Origin: Bacteroidales bacterium UBA4788
Lineage (GTDB): Bacteria > Bacteroidota > Bacteroidia > Bacteroidales > VadinHA17
NCBI GenBank assembly: GCA_002402965.1
Contig: DHGW01000079.1
Location: 19,693 to 40,859 of the forward strand
DNA length: 21,167 bases
Reading direction: 5' to 3'
In this document: in pieces, positions 9,901 to 15,765 of the stretch
Layout: each line of letters starts with the position of its first letter
How positions within the stretch are numbered: position 1 is the stretch's first letter
Made by a program: the position numbers and the translations under genes
Notes under the pieces: generated by a model
What the model was told of the DNA's origin: nothing
The model's database searches: none
Seen by the model: only the letters and a program-made list of their open reading frames with translations

Positions 9901-10260
9901 TGCAGTTTCCTTGACTATGGCGAATGCGACAGGGAGTATTTCATCAAGCTTGGTTTCCAACTTCTCGAGGATCAGCTTCTCAAGTTTGTCAACCTGGTTA
10001 TACAGCTCTTCTTTCCGGTTAACGTCCTCTTCGCGCTCAGCCTCGGTGCGCAGTCCGGCAATCTGTTTATCCTCCTCAGCGATGGATTCGCGTACCTCTT
10101 GCTTCAGTTCGGCTGTTCTTTCGCGTAGTGCGTCGTTTGACAGTGACATGACAAGTTCACTCTCTTTCAGAATCTTACCTACGAACGGATTGATCTCCTT
10201 CAGGTCGCGTTCCTCCTTGTTTCCAAGGAAAAGGCCGAGGACTTTATTAATGATACTCAT
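6943..10260 (-). CDS. secA: Protein translocase ATPase SecA
   Basis: SecA drives preproteins through the SecYEG channel using ATP. The 1105-aa sequence has the Walker A segment MATGEGKTL (192-200), the DEVDSVLIDDARTPL helicase motif, and the second nucleotide-binding fold with NMAGRGTDIKL and a RQLRGRAGRQGDPG motif. The C-terminal zinc tail CPCGSGKKYKHCHG binds SecB or ribosomes in other species. It is about 200 residues longer than E. coli SecA. The excess lies mainly after the IISGP motif, where roughly 130 residues are inserted before the preprotein cross-linking domain, plus a charged coiled segment near residues 45-105. Both are usual in Bacteroidota. It stands alone, convergent with the DUF6913 gene and with its own -7 box upstream. 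Confidence 0.98.
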   Translation of the reverse strand: MSIINKVLGLFLGNKEERDLKEINPFVGKILKESELVMSLSNDALRERTAELKQEVRESIAEEDKQIAGLRTEAEREEDVNRKEELYNQVDKLEKLILEKLETKLDEILPVAFAIVKETARRFKENEVLEVTAREWDRNLAATRPSITVEGEKAYWKNRWMAGGNEIVWDMVHYDVQLIGGVALHKGKISEMATGEGKTLVATLPVFLNALAGRGVHIVTVNDYLSKRDSEWMGPLYEFHGMTVDCIDKHEPNSHARRKAYNSDITFGTNNEFGFDYLRDNMAINPEDLVQRKHHYAIVDEVDSVLIDDARTPLIISGPTAKSDTTQFDEYKHKVEKLVSAQKKLVTQLLADSKKLINEGDNEKGGLLLLRAYKGLPKGGALIKYLSEEGVRSLLQKTENFYMQNNSKEMPKVTEALFFVIDEKANSIELTEKGHDLISTSVEDSSFFVLPDVGSKIADIEKTVKDEAERVKAKDELLQDFAVKSERVHTMTQLMKAYTLFEKDVEYVVMDNKVKIVDEQTGRILEGRRYSDGLHQAIEAKENVKVEAATQTYATITLQNYFRMYHKLAGMTGTAITEAGEFWNIYKLDVVVIPTNVKVIRNDHEDLVYKTKREKYNAVIDEIVSLNKAGRPVLVGTTSVEISELLSRMLKMKGLKHNVLNAKLHQREAEIVLEAGKTGTVTIATNMAGRGTDIKLTPEVKKAGGLAIIGTERHESRRVDRQLRGRAGRQGDPGSSQFFVSLEDDLMRLFGSERISGIMDKLGLKDGEMIQHRMITKSIERAQKKVEENNFGIRKRLLEYDDVMNSQREVIYSKRRHALLGERLSVDIANMMYDVTENTVNTYKNTAEFEEFQFALIRTLSIDSPVSKTEFSKNSTDEVMEAVFAKVLDAYRRKSDVISSTAFPVLKDVYERMSATYENVVVPISDGVKTYNVITNLKAAVESQGKELLCSFEKTAVLATIDDAWREHLREMDDLKQSVQNATYEQKDPLLIYKFESFELFKTMITKVNQDVVSLLMKGTIPAAAPDNVKEAQRRRQADMSRLSAQKSDFDSYRSGGGAPPEQKQRQTAPVRVEKKVGRNDPCPCGSGKKYKHCHGQGLADSPGA

Positions 10261-10284
10261 TTAATGTCTTTTTAAAAACAACCG

Positions 10285-10292
10285 CAAAATTA
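10285..10292 (-). promoter_or_regulatory. Predicted secA promoter, -7 box
   Basis: On the minus strand this reads TAATTTTG, a full match to the Bacteroidota -7 consensus TAnnTTTG. It lies in an AT-rich stretch 24 nt upstream of the secA ATG. No clear TTTG was found about 20 nt further upstream. Confidence 0.55.
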
Positions 10293-10324
10293 ATATATTT
10301 TCCGGTTCACAGGGGAGGAAATTG

Positions 10325-10465
10325 GTGTGGGATATGCTCTTGCTACAATGCCTGATGGTCTTCGACCAACCTTATGTTGGTATATCCTCTTCTACAATGT
10401 CTGATGGTCTACTACCAACCTTTGCGCGTAGCGCATAAAGCATTGTAGATGAACAGTGTCCACAC
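10325..10465. repeat. Structured intergenic repeat element (about 141 bp)
   Basis: The element is bounded by inverted hexamers GTGTGG (10325-10330) and CCACAC (10460-10465). Inside are two imperfect direct copies of a 41-42-nt unit (10332-10373 and 10382-10422, about 85% identical by eye), each with CTACAATG and GATGGTCT...ACCAACCTT. The second CTACAATG (10392-10399) pairs perfectly with CATTGTAG (10441-10448), enclosing hairpins TGGT/ACCA and GCGC-GTA-GCGC. The first copy forms TGGTC-TTC-GACCA or, alternatively, ACCAAC-CTTAT-GTTGGT. It fills the spacer between the ferritin terminator and the secA promoter. It has no credible open frame and looks like a MITE-like or dispersed structured repeat, though it could be a small RNA. 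Confidence 0.6.
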
Positions 10466-10471
10466 AGATAC

Positions 10472-10500
10472 AAAAGCCGGGGCATGATGGCCCCGGCTTC
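10472..10500 (-). terminator. Intrinsic terminator of the ferritin transcript
   Basis: A perfect 10-bp stem (AAGCCGGGGC, 10474-10483, with GCCCCGGCTT, 10490-10499) encloses a 6-nt loop. Read on the minus strand it is followed by a short T run (the stem's last two Ts plus two more), as expected for a Rho-independent terminator. It lies 36 nt past the ferritin stop codon and probably ends the dnaX-HK-RR-ferritin unit. Confidence 0.85.
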
Positions 10501-10535
10501 AGGTTATTGTAAGGTTTACGATACAGAAGCCTCAG

Positions 10536-11027
10536 CTATTTGGCATCCCTGAGCCTCATAATGTCACGGTCAAGGAAGTAATCGCCATGCTGGCCTGCAA
10601 GCTGAAGCTTGTCAATGATCTGCTGCACACTGTTTTCCTCTTCCATCTGCTCCTTGACGAACCACTGAATCCAGTTGGTGGTGGCATGGTCCTTTTCGGT
10701 GACAGCGGTCTCAAGTACTTCGTTGATACTGGCGGTAATATACTGCTCATGCTTGAGCACTTCGGCAAACAGTTCAGGAATTCCCTTGTACTTCACCGGA
10801 GGCTTCTTAAATTCCGGAACGACAGCATTTCCGCCGCGTTCGTTTACATACTTTATGAACTTGAGCGTATGCATTCTCTCCTCATCGGACTGGGCAAACA
10901 GCCATGCAGCTATACCGGCCATGCCTTTGGTCTCTGCCCATGAAGCCATGGCCAGATAGAGGTTTGAGGAGTAACCTTCTCTTTCAATCTGCCTGTTGCA
11001 GATCTCTTCAACTTTTTTCGTTAACAT
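10536..11027 (-). CDS. ftnA: Non-haem ferritin
   Basis: Ferritin oxidises Fe2+ and stores it as a mineral inside a 24-subunit cytoplasmic shell. From the ATG at 11027 the protein is 163 aa and begins MLTKKVEEICNRQIE, as FtnA-type ferritins do. A longer reading from 11066 adds an unrelated 13-residue leader. All expected ferroxidase ligands are present at E. coli FtnA-like positions: E17, E50, H53, E94, Q127 and E130. The four-helix ferritin bundle is complete, and there is no haem-ligand methionine pattern that would argue for bacterioferritin. The gene starts 56 nt after the response-regulator stop, on the same strand and with no clear promoter of its own, and is followed by a strong terminator. 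Confidence 0.95.
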   Translation of the reverse strand: MLTKKVEEICNRQIEREGYSSNLYLAMASWAETKGMAGIAAWLFAQSDEERMHTLKFIKYVNERGGNAVVPEFKKPPVKYKGIPELFAEVLKHEQYITASINEVLETAVTEKDHATTNWIQWFVKEQMEEENSVQQIIDKLQLAGQHGDYFLDRDIMRLRDAK

Positions 11028-11083
11028 ATTTTTGATTTTTATAGGTGCTTTTTTCTCTAACAACAAGTCATCCCTGATAATGT

Positions 11084-11449
11084 TTATCCCAGCAATTCCT
11101 TCACTTTCTGCACCAGTTCGGAGGGCAGGAAGGGTTTTGAGAAGACATGGTCAGCGCCCAGTTTGCTGGCCATGAGAAGATAGCTTCCAGGGCCCGCCAT
11201 GCCTCCTCCGCTGATTGCAATCAGCCGTGTTGAAGGCTTTATCTCCTTGATCTTCATTATCACCATCAGGCCATCTTCCTCAGGCATCAGAAGGTCGGTA
11301 ACAACCAGGTCGACCACCGACGGCCGGAATTTGGCGAGGGCCTCTCTTCCGTCAGCGGCGGTTATAACAGTATATTTGCGTTTCTCGAGTGAGTCCCTAA
11401 GCATCTCACGAAGGGCGGCGTCATCCTCGACTATCATTACTCCTGCCAT
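11084..11449 (-). CDS. Single-domain response regulator (CheY-like receiver)
   Basis: This 121-aa protein is a receiver domain only, with no DNA-binding or enzymatic output domain. It has the acidic pair D9/D10 in VEDD, phospho-acceptor D52 in VVTDLLMP, a switch serine S80 in AISGGG, and K105 in FSKPF. Such stand-alone receivers act by protein contact or pass phosphate on. The neighbouring histidine kinase ends 29 nt upstream on the same strand and is the obvious partner. An internal ATG (M5) is preceded by AGGAG, but starting at M1 (MAGVMIVEDD) fits the family better. Which process it controls cannot be read from the sequence. Confidence 0.93.
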   Translation of the reverse strand: MAGVMIVEDDAALREMLRDSLEKRKYTVITAADGREALAKFRPSVVDLVVTDLLMPEEDGLMVIMKIKEIKPSTRLIAISGGGMAGPGSYLLMASKLGADHVFSKPFLPSELVQKVKELLG

Positions 11450-11478
11450 CTGGCCAACTTTGTTTTCGGAGCCCGAAG

Positions 11479-12261
11479 TTAATTCTTTTCATTAAGAGAG
11501 CCAAAAAAGGTGTCGGGAATCAGCAGTTCGAAGGTGGTTCCCTTATCCCGGACTGAGCTGACCCTTATTTTGCCGCCCAGTTCCCTGACTGCGTCGCTTA
11601 CCACGGTGAGTCCCAGTCCAGTGCCGCTCTTTTTGCCGCTTGTAAAGAAGGGGTCAAAGATCTTGCCTGCGGTCCCGCTGTCCATCCCTTTTCCCGTGTC
11701 GCTGATACGGATGAGGAGGCAGGTGCCGTTTTCTTCCGTTCTTTCCCCCTCTTCATTAACCGGTGCCTCCAAAGTCACGGTAATGGTTCCCTCCTTCTCA
11801 CCGATAGCCTGGGCGGCATTGAGGATCAGATTGAGGAGAATCCTGAAGAGCTGTGCCGGCACGGCCATTACGGAGGCGTCCGGAGCGCTGAGATTTCGTA
11901 TTATCCGTATCCCGGAGGGGACTGATGGCCTGATGAAGTCGATCGTATCCGCAAGGACGTCGGCCACCCTCACCGGGACTTTCTCCTCTGCAACCCGGTG
12001 GCTAAGGCTGAGAAGCTGGCCGGCAAGTGTCTTTGCCCTGTCGGCAGCTGCAATAATCCTGCGGATGTACTGTACGGTCTCCGCATCTTGCTCCAGGGTC
12101 TCCAGGGCCTGTTCGCTGTACCCGTAGATGGTTGTAATAACGGTATTCAGGTCATGAGCTATGCCTCCTGCCATCGCGCTTAGCTGTGCAGCAGCCCCGT
12201 GGCTCTCAGTATTTAGTGGATCTCTGCCTGCCGCCGGTCTGATATGCCTTTTTCCGCTCAC
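11479..12261 (-). CDS. Soluble sensor-less histidine kinase
   Basis: This 260-aa kinase consists of a dimerisation/phospho-acceptor domain and an ATPase domain. The H box is GGIAHDLNT with H36. The N box is LNLILNAAQAI, the G1 box DTGKGM, the F box FDPFF and the G2 box GTGLGL. Only about 28 residues precede the H box, so there is no sensor domain, signal peptide or membrane helix. Input must come from another protein or from cytoplasmic contacts. The start is GTG at 12261, 17 nt after the dnaX stop; the first ATG (M30) would cut into the H-box helix. It is the likely phosphodonor of the receiver protein encoded next. Confidence 0.92.
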   Translation of the reverse strand: MSGKRHIRPAAGRDPLNTESHGAAAQLSAMAGGIAHDLNTVITTIYGYSEQALETLEQDAETVQYIRRIIAAADRAKTLAGQLLSLSHRVAEEKVPVRVADVLADTIDFIRPSVPSGIRIIRNLSAPDASVMAVPAQLFRILLNLILNAAQAIGEKEGTITVTLEAPVNEEGERTEENGTCLLIRISDTGKGMDSGTAGKIFDPFFTSGKKSGTGLGLTVVSDAVRELGGKIRVSSVRDKGTTFELLIPDTFFGSLNEKN

Positions 12262-12278
12262 AAAGGGTTATGTTTGGT

Positions 12279-14033
12279 CTACTCAAAATCGAGATTGAAT
12301 GTTTTCTTCAGGTCCTTGAGAGCAGGATTCCTGGCTGCAAGGTGATTGAATTTCTGCTCGGGTGAATAGAGTATTTCTCCCCTCTCGGTGGATTCGACGG
12401 TTGTCTGTAATTTCAACTGTCCATTCTGCAGCGTGCGTCGCAGGTGACCCTCCAGTCGGGCCTTAAAGTTATGGTCAAATGTCTCTTTAAGGGCGGAGTT
12501 GTCAAGCCTGAGCATGATGGTCCTGTCAGGAAGCAATTCGGGCGACACGGATGAGAGAGTCACTGAGATTCTCGGACTCTCCTCTTTCATGGCGGCTGCG
12601 AAGAGGGTCCAGGCCTCCCTCAGTTCATCCTGGGAGAACTCGCGGTCGGTCTCTGCAGCGGAGATCTCCGGTTCAGGCTCATTTACAACATTTTCCGTCG
12701 CTTTTGCGCCTGTTATGACCTCCCGGATAGACACCTTGCGGGTTTCATTAGTGGCTGAAGAGGGCTTCTGCGGGGTGGTACCCGATCTGGCAGCCCCCTC
12801 AGCACCGGCAGCAGCCGGCGGTGCAGTTGTTGATCCCGCAGGCGCAGGTGTTGATTTTGCAGGAGGTGCGACCTTGAAATCCTGTTCCTCCTCTAACTGT
12901 CTGGGTTCAGCTTTTTTTTTTATCTCGTCGGTGACCTTTCCGGCAGAAATATTGCACATTCGGAGCAGCGCCAGTTCGACGTGCAGGCGCTGGTTCTTGC
13001 TTGCGCGGAAGTTAAGCATGCACTGTGACCCGATGTCCAGCGCCTCATAGATGAATGCGAGCGCCGCCCTGACAGCCTGTTCACGGTAGCGCTGCCTGAT
13101 GGAGGGAGAGGTCTCCAGCAGTTTCACCGTAGCCTCATCACGGCTGACAAGCAGATCACGGAGATGGTTGTTGAGTCCGGCCATGAAGTTATAGCCGTCA
13201 AATCCCTTGTTGAGGATTTCGTTGTAAATAAGGAGAACGGATGTAACATCGCCCTCCATCGCTGCCGCAGTGATGCGGAAGAAGTACTCGTAATCGAGCA
13301 CATTGAGGTTGGCAATGACATCGGAATAGGTTATATTCTTACCGCTGAAGCTCACAATCTGATCGAAGATGGAGAGCGCGTCACGCATGGCACCGTCGGC
13401 CTTTGTGGCGATCACATGGAGAGCTTCGTGCTCTGCGTTCACGCCCTCGTTTCCGGCCACCCAACTCAGGCGCTGCACGATGTCATCAACATTTATGCGG
13501 TTGAAGTCGAATATCTGACAGCGCGAAAGGATGGTTGGAATGATCTTGTGCTTCTCAGTGGTTGCCAGTATGAAGATGGCGTGTGAAGGCGGCTCCTCAA
13601 GAGTCTTGAGGAAAGCATTGAATGCCGCTGTTGAAAGCATATGAACTTCATCAATTATGTAGACGCTGAACTTACCTATCTGGGGAGGTATCCTCACCTG
13701 GTCAGTCAGGTTGCGTATGTCGTCAACGCTGTTATTTGAAGCGGCATCCAGCTCATGAATATTAAATGATGCCTGGGAATTGAATGACTTGCATGATTCG
13801 CATTTGTCGCAGGCTTCGCCGTCAGGGCCGGGTTCCGAGCAGTTTATCGTCTTTGCGAAGATCCTGGCGCATGTTGTTTTGCCAACCCCGCGGGGACCGC
13901 AGAAAAGATATGCCTGAGCCAGGAGATTGTTCTTAATGGCGTTCCTCAGTGTGGTAGTTATGGTATCCTGCCCCACAACCATGTCAAATGTGGCAGGTCT
14001 GTACTTGCGGGCAGAAACAATAAAGTTATCCAT
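12279..14033 (-). CDS. dnaX: DNA polymerase III subunit gamma/tau (clamp loader)
   Basis: DnaX is the motor subunit of the complex that loads the sliding clamp. The 584-aa protein has a Walker A motif GPRGVGKTT (46-54), a zinc site of four cysteines (C65, C75, C78, C81), Walker B with IIDEVHML near 126-133, sensor 1 LATTE (156-160) and the SRC motif (LSRCQ, 169-173). The clamp-loader core ends near residue 365. A Pro/Ala/Thr-rich linker (about 390-430) and a C-terminal domain of about 120 residues follow, as in tau. At codons 371-374 the mRNA has ten consecutive A residues, described separately, which may yield a short gamma form. It heads a minus-strand unit with the kinase, receiver and ferritin genes. 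Confidence 0.97.
   Translation of the reverse strand: MDNFIVSARKYRPATFDMVVGQDTITTTLRNAIKNNLLAQAYLFCGPRGVGKTTCARIFAKTINCSEPGPDGEACDKCESCKSFNSQASFNIHELDAASNNSVDDIRNLTDQVRIPPQIGKFSVYIIDEVHMLSTAAFNAFLKTLEEPPSHAIFILATTEKHKIIPTILSRCQIFDFNRINVDDIVQRLSWVAGNEGVNAEHEALHVIATKADGAMRDALSIFDQIVSFSGKNITYSDVIANLNVLDYEYFFRITAAAMEGDVTSVLLIYNEILNKGFDGYNFMAGLNNHLRDLLVSRDEATVKLLETSPSIRQRYREQAVRAALAFIYEALDIGSQCMLNFRASKNQRLHVELALLRMCNISAGKVTDEIKKKAEPRQLEEEQDFKVAPPAKSTPAPAGSTTAPPAAAGAEGAARSGTTPQKPSSATNETRKVSIREVITGAKATENVVNEPEPEISAAETDREFSQDELREAWTLFAAAMKEESPRISVTLSSVSPELLPDRTIMLRLDNSALKETFDHNFKARLEGHLRRTLQNGQLKLQTTVESTERGEILYSPEQKFNHLAARNPALKDLKKTFNLDFE
12912..12921 (-). other. dnaX: A10 slippage / programmed frameshift candidate inside dnaX
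   Basis: On the coding strand the sequence is ATA AAA AAA AAA GCT GAA, ten A residues in a row spanning the end of codon 371 to codon 374. One extra A, or a -1 ribosomal shift, gives AGC TGA and stops after a single serine, making a protein of 375 aa. One A fewer, or a +1 shift, stops after five residues, giving 379 aa. The site lies between the ATPase core and the tau-specific C-terminus. A weak 6-bp hairpin (AGGAGG with CCTCCT) can form about 17 nt downstream. Confidence 0.65.
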
Positions 14034-14067
14034 AGCTGGTTCTTACAGTATATGTAGATATCAGTCA

Positions 14068-14075
14068 CAAATATA
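14068..14075 (-). promoter_or_regulatory. Predicted dnaX promoter, -7 box
   Basis: On the minus strand this reads TATATTTG, a full match to TAnnTTTG, 34 nt upstream of the dnaX ATG. The upstream region on that strand is A-rich, without an exact -33 TTTG. Confidence 0.5.
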
Positions 14076-14118
14076 GTCAAATAGTATTCGGAATATTTTT
14101 TTTTAAGTTTTATTGTCT

Positions 14119-14126
14119 TACTTTTG
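14119..14126 (+). promoter_or_regulatory. Predicted rpsF-rpsR-rplI promoter, -7 box
   Basis: TACTTTTG is a full match to the Bacteroidota -7 consensus, preceded by a T-rich tract at 14095-14110. It gives a leader of about 30 nt before the rpsF ATG at 14166. It lies back to back with the dnaX promoter. Confidence 0.6.
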
Positions 14127-14165
14127 CAACCCGAATTATTAACATTAATATAAACCAATTAAGAG

Positions 14166-14519
14166 ATGTTTAATCAGTACGAAACCGTTTTCATTGCAAC
14201 TCCCGTTTTGTCTGAGAATCAGATGAAGGAAGCGGTTCAGAAGTTCAAGAAGATCATCACCGACAGTGAAGGTGAGATTGTTCATGAAGAGAACTGGGGT
14301 CTGAAGAAACTCGCTTATCCCATTCAGAAGAAGTCGACAGGTTTTTATTACCTGATCGAGTTCAGGGGGCCGGGCGAGTTGGTTGACAAGCTGGAAGTAC
14401 AGTACAGGAGAGATGAAAGGATCATCCGCTTCCTTACCTTCCGCATGGACAAGTATGCTATAGAGTATGCCGAGAAGAAGAGAAAGATGAAAGTAACCGA
14501 AAAAGTCAGGGAGGAGTAA
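14166..14519 (+). CDS. rpsF: 30S ribosomal protein bS6
   Basis: This 117-aa protein begins MFNQYETVFIATPVLSENQ and contains the S6 segments WGLKKLAYPIQKKSTGFYY and RRDERIIRFLTFR, covering the whole ferredoxin-like fold. It binds S18 on the platform of the small subunit. The C-terminal tail is lysine-rich. The gene is first in the conserved rpsF-rpsR-rplI operon, 2 nt before rpsR. Its last codons (AGG GAG GAG) double as the Shine-Dalgarno-like sequence of rpsR. Its own start has only a weak AAGAG immediately before the ATG. Confidence 0.97.
   Translation: MFNQYETVFIATPVLSENQMKEAVQKFKKIITDSEGEIVHEENWGLKKLAYPIQKKSTGFYYLIEFRGPGELVDKLEVQYRRDERIIRFLTFRMDKYAIEYAEKKRKMKVTEKVREE
14508..14516 (+). promoter_or_regulatory. 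Shine-Dalgarno-like site of rpsR
   Basis: AGGGAGGAG lies inside the end of rpsF. GGAGG at 14510-14514 leaves a 7-nt spacer to the rpsR ATG at 14522. Strong Shine-Dalgarno sequences are rare in Bacteroidota and are absent from the non-ribosomal genes of this window. Confidence 0.6.
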
Positions 14520-14521
14520 TC

Positions 14522-14791
14522 ATGGCACAGAACAATTCAGAAATCAGGTACCTGACACCGCCTACAGTAGAGATCAAGAAGAAGAAATACTGCAGGTTCA
14601 AGAAGAACAAGATCAAGTACATAGACTACAAGGATCCCGAGTTCCTCAAGAAGTTTCTCAATGAGCAGGGTAAGATTCTGCCCCGTCGTATCACCGGTAC
14701 TTCGCTCAAGTATCAGAGGAGGGTCTCAAAAGCTATCAAGCGTGCCCGTCACCTTGCATTGCTTCCTTATGTTGCTGACCTTTTAAAGTAG
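14522..14791 (+). CDS. rpsR: 30S ribosomal protein bS18
   Basis: This 89-aa protein carries the S18 core: KYCRFKKNKIKYIDYKD, then GKILPRRITGTSLKYQRRV and the basic helix AIKRARHLALLPYV. Length and sequence are normal. S18 pairs with S6 on the platform near the 3' end of 16S rRNA. In Bacteroidota, S18, S6 and S21 have been reported to hold the anti-Shine-Dalgarno tail in a pocket. That makes the good Shine-Dalgarno sequence in front of this gene of interest. It is followed 13 nt later by rplI. Confidence 0.97.
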   Translation: MAQNNSEIRYLTPPTVEIKKKKYCRFKKNKIKYIDYKDPEFLKKFLNEQGKILPRRITGTSLKYQRRVSKAIKRARHLALLPYVADLLK

Positions 14792-14797
14792 AGGAGG
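14792..14797 (+). promoter_or_regulatory. Shine-Dalgarno site of rplI
   Basis: AGGAGG, a full match to the Shine-Dalgarno core, sits 7 nt before the rplI ATG at 14805, just after the rpsR stop codon. Spacing is optimal by general bacterial rules. Confidence 0.7.
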
Positions 14798-14804
14798 AAG
14801 AGAG

Positions 14805-15251
14805 ATGAAGATTATACTTAAGCAGGATATTGATAAGCTTGGTCAGAAGAATGACATTCTGACCGTGAAGACCGGGTATGCAAGGAATTTCCTCATCCCG
14901 AAGGGTATGGCCGTTCAGGCCACTGACTCCGCCGTCAAGGTTCACAATGAGAACCTGAAGCAGAGGGCTCACAAGGAAGAGCAGGTAAGGAAAGAGGCTG
15001 AGAAGCTTGCTGAAAAGCTTGCAGGCGTGAAGCTTGTGATCGGTGCCAAGGTCAGCTCTGCCGGCAAGATATTCGGATCAGTCAACACCATTCAGCTTGC
15101 TGAAGCGCTCAACGCGAAGGGTTTTGAGATTGACCGCAAGAACATCATGCTCGGTGATGACGCCATCAAGGAGACAGGAAGTCACAAGGCAGTTGTCAAG
15201 CTGCATCGCGACGTAAAGGTCGAGATTGATTTCGAGGTTGTGGCGGAATAA
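14805..15251 (+). CDS. rplI: 50S ribosomal protein bL9
   Basis: This 148-aa protein has the L9 N-terminal domain (MKIILKQDIDKLGQKNDI, then VKTGYARNFLIPKGMA), a long lysine/glutamate-rich connecting helix (about residues 45-78) and the C-terminal domain with SSAGKIFGSV. L9 binds 23S rRNA at the base of the L1 stalk and affects reading-frame fidelity. It is the last gene of the rpsF operon. The stop is followed by a palindromic repeat pair that could end transcription from both sides, because ridA converges on it. Confidence 0.97.
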   Translation: MKIILKQDIDKLGQKNDILTVKTGYARNFLIPKGMAVQATDSAVKVHNENLKQRAHKEEQVRKEAEKLAEKLAGVKLVIGAKVSSAGKIFGSVNTIQLAEALNAKGFEIDRKNIMLGDDAIKETGSHKAVVKLHRDVKVEIDFEVVAE

Positions 15252-15275
15252 CCACTAACCTTGTTCATATATCAG

Positions 15276-15364
15276 GTAACGGCGGGTCTCAGATCCGCCG
15301 TTTCTGCATATGGATGCAATCTATCCGGGTTGCAGATGGCGACGGGTCTCAGACCCGTCGTTAC
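15276..15364. repeat. Paired palindromic repeat (REPIN-like), possible bidirectional terminator
   Basis: Two GC-rich hairpins lie between the convergent rplI and ridA genes. The first (15278-15302) has an 8-bp stem AACGGCGG/CCGCCGTT. The second (15340-15360) pairs CGACGGGTC with GACCCGTCG around a TCA loop. The outer ends are inverted copies of each other: GTAACG(G/A)CGGGTCT matches at 13 of 14 positions. Between them, TCTGCA/TGCAGA and GGAT/ATCC form a further stem. A pair of short palindromes in inverted orientation is the layout of REP doublets. Neither hairpin has a strong T run. Confidence 0.6.
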
Positions 15365-15368
15365 GGAA

Positions 15369-15746
15369 TTACCTGACAGCCACCGTCTCAATCTCAATGA
15401 GGGCACCCAGCGGCAGCCCCTTGACCGCGAAGGCGGCCCTGGCAGGCTGGTCTGAGGTATAAAACTGCGCATAAACCTCATTCATAGCCTTGAAATCCGA
15501 CATATCCGAGAGCAGGCAGGTGGACTTGACCACATTGTCCATGGTGTAGCCTGCCGCGAGCAGTATCGCCCTGATGTTTTTCAGTGCCTGTGTGGTCTGC
15601 TCAGTAATGCCTCCTTCAACCAGTTTGCCTGTGACAGGGTCAATTGGCACCTGTCCGGAGATGTAAAGCGTTCCGTTTGCCTCCACGGCCTGGCTGTAGG
15701 GACCTATTGCTCCCGGGGCAGCAGTTGTGCTGATAATCCTTTTCAT
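15369..15746 (-). CDS. ridA: RidA family enamine/imine deaminase
   Basis: RidA hydrolyses reactive 2-aminoacrylate and related imines formed by PLP enzymes, protecting those enzymes from damage. From the ATG at 15746 the protein is 125 aa and starts MKRIISTTAAPGAIGPYSQA, as family members do. A longer reading from 15800 would overlap lptD and adds 18 unrelated residues. The substrate-binding arginine (R103 in PARAAFAV) and the closing LPLGALIEIETVA signature with E120 are present. The gene follows lptD by 19 nt on the same strand and is probably cotranscribed with it, though there is no functional link between the two. Confidence 0.95.
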   Translation of the reverse strand: MKRIISTTAAPGAIGPYSQAVEANGTLYISGQVPIDPVTGKLVEGGITEQTTQALKNIRAILLAAGYTMDNVVKSTCLLSDMSDFKAMNEVYAQFYTSDQPARAAFAVKGLPLGALIEIETVAVR

Positions 15747-15765
15747 TCCTGATTGTTTTATTTCG

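Noticed and set aside
9833..10264. Long open frames antisense to secA, here and at 8119-8940
   Set aside because: They mirror the codon pattern of secA, are Ser/Leu-rich or low in complexity, and have no recognisable domain.
14127..14165. S6:S18-binding leader RNA before rpsF
   Set aside because: The predicted leader is only about 30-40 nt and I see no convincing stem with the conserved bulged motif.
15261..15455. Small open frame (64 codons) after rplI
   Set aside because: It is made of the palindromic repeats and the antisense end of ridA; no protein family is recognisable.
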